A stretch of DNA of 64,000 bases, taken from positions 751,001 through 815,000 of the forward strand of contig NZ_CP162487.1 in assembly GCF_041240605.1 (NCBI RefSeq), read 5' to 3'. The DNA is from Xanthomonas sp. DAR 80977 (GTDB lineage Bacteria; Pseudomonadota; Gammaproteobacteria; Xanthomonadales; Xanthomonadaceae). The position numbers and the translations under genes are program-made. Below are positions 28,101-35,677 of the stretch, piece after piece (positions within the stretch are counted from its first letter, which is position 1; each line of letters opens with the position of its first letter). Below the pieces are notes generated by a model that worked only from the letters and a program-made list of their open reading frames with translations, did no database searches and had not been told where the DNA came from.

Positions 28101-29856
28101 CCTGCAGGGCTGGACCGTGGAACTGGTCGATCCGGTCAGCGGCCAGGTCGTGCGCAGCACCATCAGCGCCGCCGACGGCAGCTACCGCATCGGCGACGTG
28201 ATCCCCGGGCAGAAGTGGAAGCTGCGCTTCCGCCACCCGGTGTCCGGCGCGGTATGGGGCTGGCCGGTGAGCACGGAGAGCGCCTCCGCGGTCGCGCCGT
28301 GCGCGGCCGACACCGCCATCGCCAACGGCGGCACCAGCTCGTGCCGGGTCAGCGACGGCGGCAGCAGCGAACTGCAAGTGGTGCTCAAGGCCGGCGAGAA
28401 CCTGCCGCAGCAGAGCCTGCCGGTGGATCCCTCGGGCGTGGTCTACGACGCGGTGACCCGCGATCCGGTGCCGGGCGCGATCGTGACCCTGGCCCCGGTC
28501 GGCGTGTGCGCCGGCTACGACCCGGCCACCAGCCTGCTCAACACCGGCAGCGGCGGCTACCGCATCGACGGCAACGCGGTGTCGATGACCGTCGGCAGCG
28601 ACGGCGCCTACCAGTTCCTGTTCGGCCCGGCGGCGCCGGCGCGCTGCGAGTTCCAGCTGACGGTGACCCCGCCGGGCGGCTACGTGTTCGTGTCCACGCT
28701 GATCCCGGCCGAACCGCAGGCGCTGTCGCCGCCGGGCGACGCCGGTTCGCGCTACAGCGTGCAGCCCGATGCGCGCGCGCCGACCGGTCCGGTCGGTCCG
28801 GCCACCCAGTACTTCCTGACCCTGTTCGCCGGTTCCGGCACCGCCAACATCGTGCACAACCACATTCCGCTCGATACCGCGGTCGCCACCGGCCTGGCCA
28901 TCACCAAGACCGGCGACCGCCAGACCGCTGAAGTGGGCGATACCGTGCAATACACCATCACCATCCGCCAGACCGCCGGCAGCCCGCTGCAGACGGTGAA
29001 CGTGGTCGATCGCCTGCCGCGCGGCTTCACCTACATCGAAGGCACCGCGCGCGCCAACGGCGCGGCCGTGGCCGAGCCGCTGGGCAAGCCCGGCCCGACG
29101 CTGGGCTTCAGCACTGGTCCGCTGCAGGTCGGCCAGCAGATCGCGTTGACCTACCGGGTGCGGGTCGGCGTCGGCGCGCAGCAGGGCGACGGCATCAACC
29201 GCGCGCAGGCGCACGGCTGTTCGATCGCCGGCGGCTGCATCGACCCGGTCTCGCTGCAGCCGCGCCCCGGTTCGCTGCCGTCCAACCAGGCGCAGTACCG
29301 CGTGCGCGTCACCGGCGGCGTGTTCACCGAGGAGGGCTGCGTGCTCGGCAAGGTGTTCGTGGACTGCAACGTCAACCACGTGCAGGACCGCGAGGAGATC
29401 GGCATTCCCGGCGTGCGCCTGTACTTCGAGGACGGCACCTGGGTGATCAGCGATTCGGAAGGCAAGTACAGCTACTGCGGCCTGCCGCCGCAGAGCCACA
29501 CGCTGAAGGTCGATGCGTCCACGCTGCCGGTCGGCTCGCGCCTGACCACCAGCAGCAACCGCAACCTCGGCGACGCCGACAGCCTGTTCATCGATCTCAA
29601 GAACGGCGAGCTGCATCGCGCCGACTTCATCGAGGGCAGCTGTTCCAACCCGGTGCTCGAGCAGGTCAAGGCACGCCGCACGCAGGGCGAGGTGCGCGCA
29701 CCGGAGACCGAGACCGGCCACGCGCCGCTGCGCTTCAGCAGCAAGCCGGTGCGTGCGCCGCAGCAGGCCACCGATAGCGCGGCGCAAGCGCCGATCGTCA
29801 AACCGCGCGGCACGCCACCGCCCGATGCATCCGTTCCTGCGGAGGTGCAGCCATGA
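22114..29856 (+). CDS. giant DUF11 / SdrD-B repeat surface protein
   Basis: A 2580-aa predicted exported protein. A long signal peptide (basic to residue 35, hydrophobic LLMAVLLLAAPALA, cleavage near 50) precedes about eight DUF11 repeats beginning near residues 53, 206, 329, 460, 629, 787, 969 and 1136, recognised by ADL-x-x-x-K and V-x-N-x-GP motifs. Four SdrD-B/Cna-B-like domains follow near 1305, 1436, 1574 and 1693 (GRVYYDNDDNGV, GTYTVTEP). Then come another DUF11 unit (1817), two carboxypeptidase-regulatory-like domains (1975, 2105), a DUF11 unit (2260) and a Cys-containing terminal module (2407). Such Ig-like stalks form adhesive or structural surface layers. There is no LPXTG or autotransporter barrel; the barrel protein is the next gene, overlapping by ATGA. 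Confidence 0.85.
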   Translation: MDHLMRGSRAAALRAWARAACGHHRTTASSGRRLRLLMAVLLLAAPALAAAADLQITNLSDTGYDPTPAGGSVVYSVTVENSAADTVNDAVVIFDLPAGAQAGTPLPSYCSVAAGNAQRVECRVGTLVGTFSSNGAPVTFQLPVSTVGLAPGTIEIRGAIGVEPGLPAASTPIASLADADAFFAGDSNAANNRRLEATTLESAGDLSVEKTATPNPVVAGAEVTYTVTVRNAGPSASAGFSVVDTLPAAVQYVANSFSGSGWTFNSGSMTATHAGALANGGSSSFTFRARVTAASGNIVNSARVQAGSTPDPLPDNNTGSVTTTVTAGADLALSKSVTPSPAISGQPVTFNIQVRNQGPSAAVNPRFVDNLPTGFVVTGGTAAAGWTCTDSNGNATRTCALNGSLAVGAVVDFTIESTVPASGTNSSGDVTNSATVSADTPDANNVDNTGSTTFTVLADGADLSLQKTKTPALVPVWSGVGSDLDSRMTSSIVVRNLGPRAATGQVQAVDTLASGEELLQPDGSVAQPGVAFASGAWTCTVDQAYSGSSVQHVSCDLGAGSLPLAVGAQAPTLQLLTRARSSSANLLNNACTGGSGGSIEPLTGNGIDRAPETGNDCSGAGTRTTDERADLSIAKQTNGPGAADNVLAANQDTLSYTLTVTNNGPDSTTGVVVNDTVPGFVSGRTQVSVTTTPAGWTCAISGASVICRSGSTALGNGASAQIVIQVQRALFDSYNQAAGTCGGTAISGAFCNTAGVGIDAAVAGSVGELNGNNNQASDWIRIARVANVITSAKTISSGTPGRAGVNTTYVMSYINDGPSAVPGVIFRDVFTLPANDSGFVLVSAQRTGAGTQACTATAGAGVTVTADAGGTSYANPTGAPAQVSIQCPALPSFTNQQTESLQVVIRPNVNSGNTGRQFDNIADFVVDLNGDGNGDATAGTDSDGNTYDFNTITSDDSKSAQLPFESGQVDLITNKVDTGFTGGVDPLGYDATNAAANLITYRITIRNNGPSVATDVHLTDTFTPPSGRTVTFIGAAATPTGTYDPSACSVTSGSNPTVGAVQVLDCLMPGIGFSTNVAGVVASGQTSTLYLRYRYDTPPGAAGDTVSNLAQATSAETDSNTANNGASQETTIRASADVGVSKHVVTTAPDADPDAALPANATSVGLRQPFFYVIDGINNGPGASLSRDRSGSSPLNGTGTVVADTLPAGLVVVGQVTWQKKGPIPAGGGGEVPNGTGTCTQASATLNCTLGDVTVGGKLRIVVPVRWDTYPGAAGINNTATIATEQVDRVPANNTSTVPILVTRASLAGTVFEDRDRAGANGGVRQGGEPAIAGVTIVLTGTDAYGNAVNRSTTTAADGSYSFGDLAAAGAGGYTLTQTQPAGYRNGPVDPPAAGASAPSLGGTYAAGSPNSSYTAIPVDAADAAVRYDFPEVRRPSLTGRVYVDLNFNNVRDGGDPAIAGATVELLDATTGAVLATTSTDGNGAYRFDDLDPTLTYSVREPLPSGQYSNRPSAINPGQIGGAACPAGSCVPGTAVAAPGGPDAATTDRISQIQLGAGLDGTEFNFGENPSGSAIQGRVWRDDDNDGVIDPAETGLADVDVVLTGTDQNGQPVNLTTKTDASGNYSFLGLLPGTYTVTEPTQPSGTLNGKTVPGDKGGTATGVATTPSAIASIVLGANQQGQHYDFGEVAAASLSGRVYYDNDDNGVVGSDETGIANVRVVLSGTDDLGAAVQLTVQTDAQGNYRFENLRPGTYTVTEPEQPADTRNGVTSAGTVGGATRGVATPRETVPSAISAVVLAPGAQSIDNNFGEIANTPDLVVSKVADPVKFTVNNTASYTISVRNIGPRPTVGTYQVQDRLPPGVTLAALPTGSGWTCSGAVGADRFSCDASATIAPAQTASARIVVQVAVGAAAATGSPVNNAVLVQGGGEDATHSPSAAERGAFDGDVTQLPVCDPAITQNACRLPTQVQLAASVSGTVWFDGGSEERLLDGGDQRLQGWTVELVDPVSGQVVRSTISAADGSYRIGDVIPGQKWKLRFRHPVSGAVWGWPVSTESASAVAPCAADTAIANGGTSSCRVSDGGSSELQVVLKAGENLPQQSLPVDPSGVVYDAVTRDPVPGAIVTLAPVGVCAGYDPATSLLNTGSGGYRIDGNAVSMTVGSDGAYQFLFGPAAPARCEFQLTVTPPGGYVFVSTLIPAEPQALSPPGDAGSRYSVQPDARAPTGPVGPATQYFLTLFAGSGTANIVHNHIPLDTAVATGLAITKTGDRQTAEVGDTVQYTITIRQTAGSPLQTVNVVDRLPRGFTYIEGTARANGAAVAEPLGKPGPTLGFSTGPLQVGQQIALTYRVRVGVGAQQGDGINRAQAHGCSIAGGCIDPVSLQPRPGSLPSNQAQYRVRVTGGVFTEEGCVLGKVFVDCNVNHVQDREEIGIPGVRLYFEDGTWVISDSEGKYSYCGLPPQSHTLKVDASTLPVGSRLTTSSNRNLGDADSLFIDLKNGELHRADFIEGSCSNPVLEQVKARRTQGEVRAPETETGHAPLRFSSKPVRAPQQATDSAAQAPIVKPRGTPPPDASVPAEVQP

Positions 29857-32800
29857 GCCGGCCCGTCACGACGCGCCGCCTGCCGCGGCTGACCCTGCTC
29901 GCCTGCGCCCTGGCCGCGCTGCCGGCGCTGGCCCAGCAGACGGTCGGCAGCAGCCGCTTCACCCCGGTGCTTGGCGAGGCCGGCACCCTGTACCCGCGCA
30001 CGCCGGGCAGCGCCGATGCCGCCGCGCAGACGCTGGCGCCGCGCGCGGGCATGCTCGATGCGCGCGCCGCGCAGGGCATGGACCAGGTGCTGGTGGAGGT
30101 GGATCGCGACGGCGCGCCGGCCGACGGCCAGAGCCCGGTGCACGTCACCGTGCGCCTGCTCGACGCCGCCGGCAAGCCGTTGCCGGGCGAACACTTCGCC
30201 ACCATCGAGCACACCGGCGGGCGCATCCTGCTGCCGGGCTCGCGCACCGACGAACTGGGGCCGGGCGCGGCCGACGCCGACAAGGCCACCCCCGGCGTGC
30301 AGCTGCCGGTGCGCGACGGCGTGGCCGAGTTCGACCTGCTGGCGCCGGACCAGCCGCAGGAAGTGGTGCTGCGGGTCAGCGCCGGCGGCCACAGCGCCGA
30401 GGGCACGATCGGCTTCGTGCCGGAAATGCGCGAGATGATCGCCACCGGCCTGATCGAGGGCGTGGTCAACTTCCGCCGCCGCGACAACAGCGGGCTGATC
30501 GCCCCGGTCGACCACGACGACGTGTTCGAGCGCGACATCCGCCGCTGGGAGAAGCAGTTCAACAACGGCAAGGCCAACGCCTCCGCGCGCACCGCGTTCT
30601 TCGTCAAGGGCCGGATCAAGGGCGAGTACCTGCTCACCGCCGCCTACGACTCGGACAAGGAGGTGCGCGGCCGCCTGCTGCGCGACATCCAGCCGGAGGA
30701 GTTCTACCCGGTGTACGGCGACTCCTCGCTGCGCGGCTTCGACGCGCGCTCGGCCGAGCGCCTGTACGTGCGTGTGGACAACCGCCGCAGCTACCTGCTG
30801 TACGGCGATTTCCAGACCGGCGACACGCTGGCCACCGCGACCGGCGTGGGCGCGCGCAGCAGCATGCCGCAGCGCAGCCTCGGCACCTACAACCGCACCG
30901 CCACCGGCCTGGGCTGGCACTACGAGAACGCACGCGTGCGCTCCAACGTGTTCGCCATGCAGGACTCGCTGCGCCAGGTGATCGAAGAATTCGCCAGCCA
31001 GGGCAGCGGCCCGTACGCACTGCGCAACAACGCGGTGCTGGAAGGCAGCGAGCGGGTGGAAGTGATCGTGCGCGACCGCAACCAGCCCTCGCGGATCGTC
31101 TCGGTGCAGCCGCTGGCGCGGTTGGTGGACTACAGCTTCGAGCCGTTCTCGGGGCGCATCCTGCTCAACCAGTTCCTGCCCACGTTCGACAGCAACCTCA
31201 ACCCGGTCTCGCTGCGCATCACCTACGAACTGGACCAGGGCACCGAGACCTTCTGGGTGTACGGCGCCGACGGCCAGCTGCGGCTGAGCGACGCGCTGGA
31301 AGTGGGCGCGTCGGCGGTGGACGACCGCAACCCGTTCGCGCAGTTCCGCATGGGCAGCGTCAACGCCGGCTACCGCTTCGGCCCCAACACCGCGCTGGTG
31401 GCGGAGTTCGCGCGCACCCAGAGCGAGATCAACACCAACTCGATCAACCAGGTCGCCACCCCGGGTCTGCAGGATCTCAGCGGCCGCGTCGAAGGCGACG
31501 CCTGGCGCGTGGAGTTCGGCCACGACGGCGACAAGCTCGACGCCAGCCTGTTCGCCGCGCGCACCGATCCGGCGTTCAACAACGCGGCCTCGCCGCTGTA
31601 CGGCGGGCGCGGCGAGTACAACGCCAAGGTCGAATACCACCTCAGCGAGCGCGTGGACCTGTATGCCGAAGGCCTGCGCAGCGAGGACCGCAATCCGGAC
31701 GGCGGCAAGCGCGATGCCGGCGGTGCCGGCGTGCGCGTGGGCGCCACCGAGAAGCTCACCCTGGACGTCGGCCTGCGTTCGATCCGCGAGACCGTCGGCG
31801 CGTACTCGCCGTGGTCCTCGGGCCTGGGCTACGGCAACAGCGGCGGCCTCACCGGCGGCTTCGCCACCGGCTCCGGCGGCGGCGCGCTCGGCTATGGCCA
31901 GCAGCCGCTGGATCCGCTGACCGGCCTGCCGGTGATCGGCTCCAGCAGCGCCATCACCGGCACCGCCAGCGACCTGCCGATCGGCACCCGCCTGGAATCG
32001 GACAGCGCACGCATCGGCGCCGGCTACCGCGTCGGCGCCAAGCTGTCGCTGGGCGCGGAGTACGAGCAGAGCGTGTCCGGCGAGGACCGCAACCGCATCG
32101 CCGCCGGCGTCGACTACCAGGTGCTGGAACGCAGCCGCGTGTACGGCCGCTACGAGAAGCAGACCGGCCTGACCAGCGCCTACGGCATCACCACCGCCGA
32201 CCGCGAGGCCGATGCGCTGGTGTTCGGCATCGACAGCAGCTACGTGCGCGACACCCAGGCGTTCTCCGAGTACCGCATGCGCGATGCGATCAGCGGCCGC
32301 GACGTGCAGGCCGCCTCCGGCATCCGCAACACCTGGGACGTGCGCGAGGGCCTGCGCCTGAGCAGCTCGGCCGAACACGTCAAGGTGTACGACGGCAACA
32401 CCGGCGACGCCACCGGCCTGGCGCTGGCGCTGGACTACAGCGCCAACCCGCTGTGGCGCGGCTCGGTGCGGGTGGAACACCGCATCAGCGGCGACGTCGC
32501 CCAGACCGAAACCGACGAGGCCTTCGACACCACCCTGGTGCAGTTCATGCTGGCGCGCAAGCTCAGCCGCGACTGGACCCTGCTCGGCCGCAACTACCTG
32601 CTGCAGACCAACTACGCCGCGCGCGGCGACGTGCTGCAGAACCGCTTCCAGCTGGGCGTGGCCTACCGCGATACCGACACCAACCGGATCAACGCGCTGG
32701 CCCGCTACGAGTACAAGCTGGAGCGCGACGAGAGCGGGCTGACCCTGCTCGACGGGCAGGCGGTGGACGGCACCAGCCAGGACATCAGCAGCCGCGCGCA

Positions 32801-33230
32801 CATCGTCTCCACCCATGCCGACTGGCATCCGTCGCGGCCGTGGTGGCTGACCGGGCGCGTGGCCGGCAAGTGGCAGCAGGACCGCTTCGCCTATGCCGAC
32901 GGCGGCCGCGTGGACAGCCGCTTCCATGCGGTGCTGGTGTCCGCGCGCGTGGTCTACGACATCACCGAGAACTGGGACATCGGCGTGCTCGGCTCCACCT
33001 TCCGCGGCCAGAGCGGTTCCAACCAGTACGCCTACGGCCTGGAAGTGGGCCGGCTGCTGCGCCAGAACCTGTGGCTGTCGGCCGGCTACAACTGGTCCGG
33101 CTATGCCGGCGACCGCGACCTGTCCGGCTACGAGTACACCCAGCAGGGCGTGTTCCTGCGTCTGCGCTTCAAATTCGACGAAGACCTGTTCCGCCGGGAT
33201 CCGGTCCGTTACCGCGACCCGGCGCGCTGA
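29853..33230 (+). CDS. outer-membrane beta-barrel protein partnered with the giant repeat protein
   Basis: A 1125-aa exported protein overlapping the repeat-protein gene by 4 bp (ATGA). A signal peptide (LTLLACALAALPALA, cut before QQTVG near residue 28) is followed by an Ig-like domain (about 70-190, MDQVLVEVDRDG to HSAEGTIGFVP). A long region of amphipathic strands follows with motifs such as EEFYPVYGDSSLRG and YLLYGDFQTGD, ending in LRLRFKFDEDLF, the aromatic-rich end of an outer-membrane barrel. I know similar barrels beside DUF11 proteins in other proteobacteria, but no experimentally assigned role. It may anchor or export the giant protein (inference). TonB-box and plug motifs are not evident. 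Confidence 0.78.
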   Translation: MSRPVTTRRLPRLTLLACALAALPALAQQTVGSSRFTPVLGEAGTLYPRTPGSADAAAQTLAPRAGMLDARAAQGMDQVLVEVDRDGAPADGQSPVHVTVRLLDAAGKPLPGEHFATIEHTGGRILLPGSRTDELGPGAADADKATPGVQLPVRDGVAEFDLLAPDQPQEVVLRVSAGGHSAEGTIGFVPEMREMIATGLIEGVVNFRRRDNSGLIAPVDHDDVFERDIRRWEKQFNNGKANASARTAFFVKGRIKGEYLLTAAYDSDKEVRGRLLRDIQPEEFYPVYGDSSLRGFDARSAERLYVRVDNRRSYLLYGDFQTGDTLATATGVGARSSMPQRSLGTYNRTATGLGWHYENARVRSNVFAMQDSLRQVIEEFASQGSGPYALRNNAVLEGSERVEVIVRDRNQPSRIVSVQPLARLVDYSFEPFSGRILLNQFLPTFDSNLNPVSLRITYELDQGTETFWVYGADGQLRLSDALEVGASAVDDRNPFAQFRMGSVNAGYRFGPNTALVAEFARTQSEINTNSINQVATPGLQDLSGRVEGDAWRVEFGHDGDKLDASLFAARTDPAFNNAASPLYGGRGEYNAKVEYHLSERVDLYAEGLRSEDRNPDGGKRDAGGAGVRVGATEKLTLDVGLRSIRETVGAYSPWSSGLGYGNSGGLTGGFATGSGGGALGYGQQPLDPLTGLPVIGSSSAITGTASDLPIGTRLESDSARIGAGYRVGAKLSLGAEYEQSVSGEDRNRIAAGVDYQVLERSRVYGRYEKQTGLTSAYGITTADREADALVFGIDSSYVRDTQAFSEYRMRDAISGRDVQAASGIRNTWDVREGLRLSSSAEHVKVYDGNTGDATGLALALDYSANPLWRGSVRVEHRISGDVAQTETDEAFDTTLVQFMLARKLSRDWTLLGRNYLLQTNYAARGDVLQNRFQLGVAYRDTDTNRINALARYEYKLERDESGLTLLDGQAVDGTSQDISSRAHIVSTHADWHPSRPWWLTGRVAGKWQQDRFAYADGGRVDSRFHAVLVSARVVYDITENWDIGVLGSTFRGQSGSNQYAYGLEVGRLLRQNLWLSAGYNWSGYAGDRDLSGYEYTQQGVFLRLRFKFDEDLFRRDPVRYRDPAR

Positions 33231-33237
33231 GGAATCC

Positions 33238-34260
33238 ATGATGACCACGACCCAATCCCGCTTCCTCCTGTCCCGCGCCGTCGTTGCCGCCTTGCTGTTC
33301 GGCGCCTGTGTCGGCGGCAACGCGCAGACCCGCCTGCTGCCGCAGCAGCAGCGCATCAGCGACGAGGCCATCGCCGCCGACCTGCACGGCTACCAGTCGG
33401 TGCAGGACCGCATCCAGGCGCTCAACGATGGTGGCCGCCCGGTACGCGACTACGCGCTGTCCAAGGCGCAGTGCTGGCTCGACGTGTCCTTCCACGAGTA
33501 CACCCGCAACGACCGCAGCGCGTTCCCGCAGGGCGCGCTGAGCGAGTCGGAAAAACTGGTGCAACTGATGGAACAGCGCGCCGCGACGATCCCGACCGAG
33601 ACGCCGCTGGTCAACGACGCCAAGTACCTGCGCGACGACCTGTGGCAGCGCCTGCGCGCGCTGCACGGCAACGCCGGTTTCAGCTGCGCGCAGCAGGCGG
33701 CGGCCTGCGGCGAGGTGGAACTGGTGCACGCCGGCAACGAGTTCAACCAGCAGCAGTGGCGCCACGCCAAGCCGTACATCCAGATCGCCGAGGACCTGGT
33801 CAACGACGCCGAGGCGCTGGCGCGGCAGTGCGGCGGGCCGGAGCGGCCGGACACGCCGGCCGCGGCGCCGATCCCGCTGGTGGCCAACGTGCTGTTCGAG
33901 TTCGACCGCGACCGCTACCAGGACATCCGCACCCATTCGCTGGAAAGCCTGGACCGCGCGCTGGCGCGCATCGCCGAGGAGAAGCTGACCCTGCAGCAGG
34001 TGGAGCTGGTCGGCCATGCCGACCGCATGGACGGCCGCGGCCACGACGACAACCAGCGCCTGTCCGAGCGCCGCGCGCGCACCGTGCGCGAGCTGCTGAT
34101 CGGCCGCGGCGTTCCCGCCGACCGCATCCGCTACGCGTACCGCGGCGACAGCCAGCAGGTGCAGCAGTGCGCCGGCGTGACCCCGCGCGCGGCGCTGCTG
34201 GAATGCCTGCTGCCGAACCGCCGCGTGGAAGTGCGGCTGGTGGTCGGCCGCGGCGACTGA
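33238..34260 (+). CDS. OmpA family (peptidoglycan-binding) protein
   Basis: A 340-aa periplasmic protein starting 7 bp after the barrel gene, with AGGA at the proper distance and a double ATG. The signal peptide (LLSRAVVAALLFGACVGGNA) is followed by a helical region of about 200 residues (ISDEAIAADLHGYQSVQDRI, AEDLVNDAEALARQCGG). A C-terminal OmpA/MotB domain comes next: VLFEFDRDRYQDIR, VELVGHADRMDGRG, NQRLSERRARTVRELLIGRG and LPNRRVEVRLVVG. The NxxLSxxRAxxV and R residues that hold diaminopimelate are present. It probably ties the two upstream surface proteins to the cell wall. Confidence 0.85.
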   Translation: MMTTTQSRFLLSRAVVAALLFGACVGGNAQTRLLPQQQRISDEAIAADLHGYQSVQDRIQALNDGGRPVRDYALSKAQCWLDVSFHEYTRNDRSAFPQGALSESEKLVQLMEQRAATIPTETPLVNDAKYLRDDLWQRLRALHGNAGFSCAQQAAACGEVELVHAGNEFNQQQWRHAKPYIQIAEDLVNDAEALARQCGGPERPDTPAAAPIPLVANVLFEFDRDRYQDIRTHSLESLDRALARIAEEKLTLQQVELVGHADRMDGRGHDDNQRLSERRARTVRELLIGRGVPADRIRYAYRGDSQQVQQCAGVTPRAALLECLLPNRRVEVRLVVGRGD

Positions 34261-34292
34261 CGGGTCGTCTGCGCCGCGACGGCGCCTCGAGT

Positions 34293-34440
34293 CCCTCTCC
34301 CCCCGGGAGAGGGGTTGGGGTGAGGGTAAGGCGCGCAGCGACTCGCGGAGTTCGGGTGCACAAGGCTGCGCCCGCACCCTCATCCGCCCCTTCGAGGCAC
34401 CTTCCCCCGAAAAGGGGGCCATGGTCCCGACGGGAGAAGG
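34293..34440 (+). repeat. Xanthomonas-type intergenic repeat, copy 1
   Basis: A 148-bp unit opening CCCTCTCCCCCCGGGAGAGG and GGTTGGGGTGAGGG and closing with a CCATGGTCCC-x-x-x-GGGAGAAGG arm. Internal inverted pairs (CCTCTCCC/GGGAGAGG, and ACCCTCATCCGCCCCTTCG near the middle) would fold into stems. It lies directly downstream of the OmpA-like gene, and a second unit follows with a 162-bp period. Repeats with this GGGGTGAGGG core are scattered through Xanthomonas and Stenotrophomonas genomes. Confidence 0.8.
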
Positions 34441-34454
34441 GCACAGCCGCTAGC

Positions 34455-34602
34455 CCCTCTCCCACCGGGAGAGGGGTTGGGGTGAGGGTAAGGCGCGCAG
34501 CGACTCGCGGAGTTTGGGCGCACGAGGCTTCGCCCCGTACCCTCATCCGCCCCTTCGGGGCACCTTCCCGGGAAAAGCGACCATGGTCCCGGTGGGAGAA
34601 GG
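34455..34602 (+). repeat. Xanthomonas-type intergenic repeat, copy 2
   Basis: The second 148-bp unit, nearly identical to the copy at 34293-34440, from CCCTCTCCCACCGGGAGAGG to GGTCCCGGTGGGAGAAGG. The shared block GGTAAGGCGCGCAGCGACTC is exact in both. The outer arms of this copy (CTCCCACCGGGAGAG, then GGTGGGAGAAGG) can pair. The tandem placement fills the 390-bp gap between the OmpA-like and YiiX-like genes. Confidence 0.8.
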
Positions 34603-34650
34603 AAACACGCCGGCGGCAGCGCTCAAGAATTCCCCGGCAGCGCCGCCATC

Positions 34651-35499
34651 ATGGATAAGCGAAGTCGCTTTCGCCGCCCGGATCGGGCCGTCCATGAGGT
34701 CACGCGCATGTTGTCCTTGCCACGCCTGCTGGGTCGTCACCTGGCCAAGTTCCTGTCCAAGCCGCGGCGGCACCGCTCGGAACTGCCGACCAGCCCGCCG
34801 CAGCTGCTGCAGGCGGCCCTGCGCAAGGGCGACGTGCTGCTGGTGGAAGGCAACAGCCGCTTCTCCACCGCGATCAAGTACCTGAGCCAATCCACCTGGT
34901 CGCACGCGGCGCTGTACATCGGCGACCACCTGGGGCCGGCCGGCGACGCGGACGCGCCGACCTTCTGCGACGTGGACATCAACGTCGGCGTGCGCCTGGT
35001 CGGGCTGAGCGAATTCGCCGGCCTGCACACGCGCATCTGCCGTCCGGTGGGGCTGGGCGCCGACGAGATCGAGGCGGTGGTCGACTACATGGTCAGCCGC
35101 GTAGGCAATAGCTACGACCTGAAGAACATCTTCGACCTGGCGCGCTACCTGATCCGCACCCCGCCGCTGCCGTCGTCGGTGAAGCGCCGTTTCCTGGAAC
35201 TGGGCAGCGGCGAGCCGACCAAGGCGATCTGCTCGACCCTGCTGGCGCAGGCCTTCGGCGCCATCCGCTATCCGATCCTGCCGGAGATCGGCAGCGTGCC
35301 GGTGCCCGACGCGCAGGATGCGGAGATCCTGCACAACCGCCATCACAGCCTGTACCTGCCGCGCGACTTCGACGTCTCGCCGTTTTTCAACGTGGTCAAG
35401 CCGCGCCTGCAGTCCGGGTTCGATTTCCACCGGCTGGTGTGGCACGGCGATGCCGGCGCAGCGAGCGCGGAGCGCCAGCACGTGGCCCAGGTCGCCTGA
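34651..35499 (+). CDS. YiiX/YebB-like NlpC/P60-fold cysteine hydrolase
   Basis: A 282-aa protein of the permuted papain-like amidase group (YiiX/YaeF-like). The catalytic His85 lies in WSHAALYIG and Cys194 in KAICSTLLAQAF, the permuted order of this family. GDVLLVEGNSRFSTAIKYLS precedes the His. These proteins cleave or bind amide or lipid-linked bonds, and some are membrane-associated; the substrate here is unknown. No signal peptide is seen, though the N-terminal 40 residues are basic with an amphipathic stretch (LSLPRLLGRHLAKFL). ATG 34708 is an alternative start. It stands alone after the repeat pair. Confidence 0.82.
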   Translation: MDKRSRFRRPDRAVHEVTRMLSLPRLLGRHLAKFLSKPRRHRSELPTSPPQLLQAALRKGDVLLVEGNSRFSTAIKYLSQSTWSHAALYIGDHLGPAGDADAPTFCDVDINVGVRLVGLSEFAGLHTRICRPVGLGADEIEAVVDYMVSRVGNSYDLKNIFDLARYLIRTPPLPSSVKRRFLELGSGEPTKAICSTLLAQAFGAIRYPILPEIGSVPVPDAQDAEILHNRHHSLYLPRDFDVSPFFNVVKPRLQSGFDFHRLVWHGDAGAASAERQHVAQVA

Positions 35500-35610
35500 A
35501 AACGGTTGCAGCTGCGCGCCGTCCGCGGCGGATGCCGCAGCCGACCGCCGATGCGGCGGCAAAGTGCGTCTTCGATCACAACGACTTCAGCATTTGGCGC
35601 AGCCGAGGCG

Positions 35611-35638
35611 TCAAGTTTGAAACCGCCGCGGCCGATAT
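35611..35638 (+). promoter_or_regulatory. candidate sigma-28 (FliA) promoter of the chemoreceptor gene
   Basis: TCAAGTTT at 35611-35618 and GCCGATAT at 35631-35638 closely match the sigma-28 elements TAAAGTTT and GCCGATAA, with 12 instead of 11 bases between the octamers. The site ends 39 bp before the ATG of the methyl-accepting chemotaxis gene, the usual class of target for this flagellar sigma factor. Confidence 0.7.
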
Positions 35639-35677
35639 GAACGGATATACCCCATCGATATCGCCATCAGGATCGCC

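Noticed and set aside
18580..29787. An open minus-strand frame of 3735 codons running antisense to the kinase, regulator and giant surface-protein genes
   Set aside because: Only the last 250 codons (18580-19332) are a real gene. The rest is the antisense shadow of GC-rich genes, where stop codons are rare; it has Arg/Gly/Ala/His-biased composition and no domains.
29472..33371. A 1299-codon minus-strand frame opposite the beta-barrel gene
   Set aside because: It mirrors the barrel and OmpA-like genes, has biased composition and no recognisable motif.
34293..34602. The tandem repeat pair as a possible CRISPR-like or integron array
   Set aside because: Only two long near-identical units are present, with no spacers and no cas or integrase gene.
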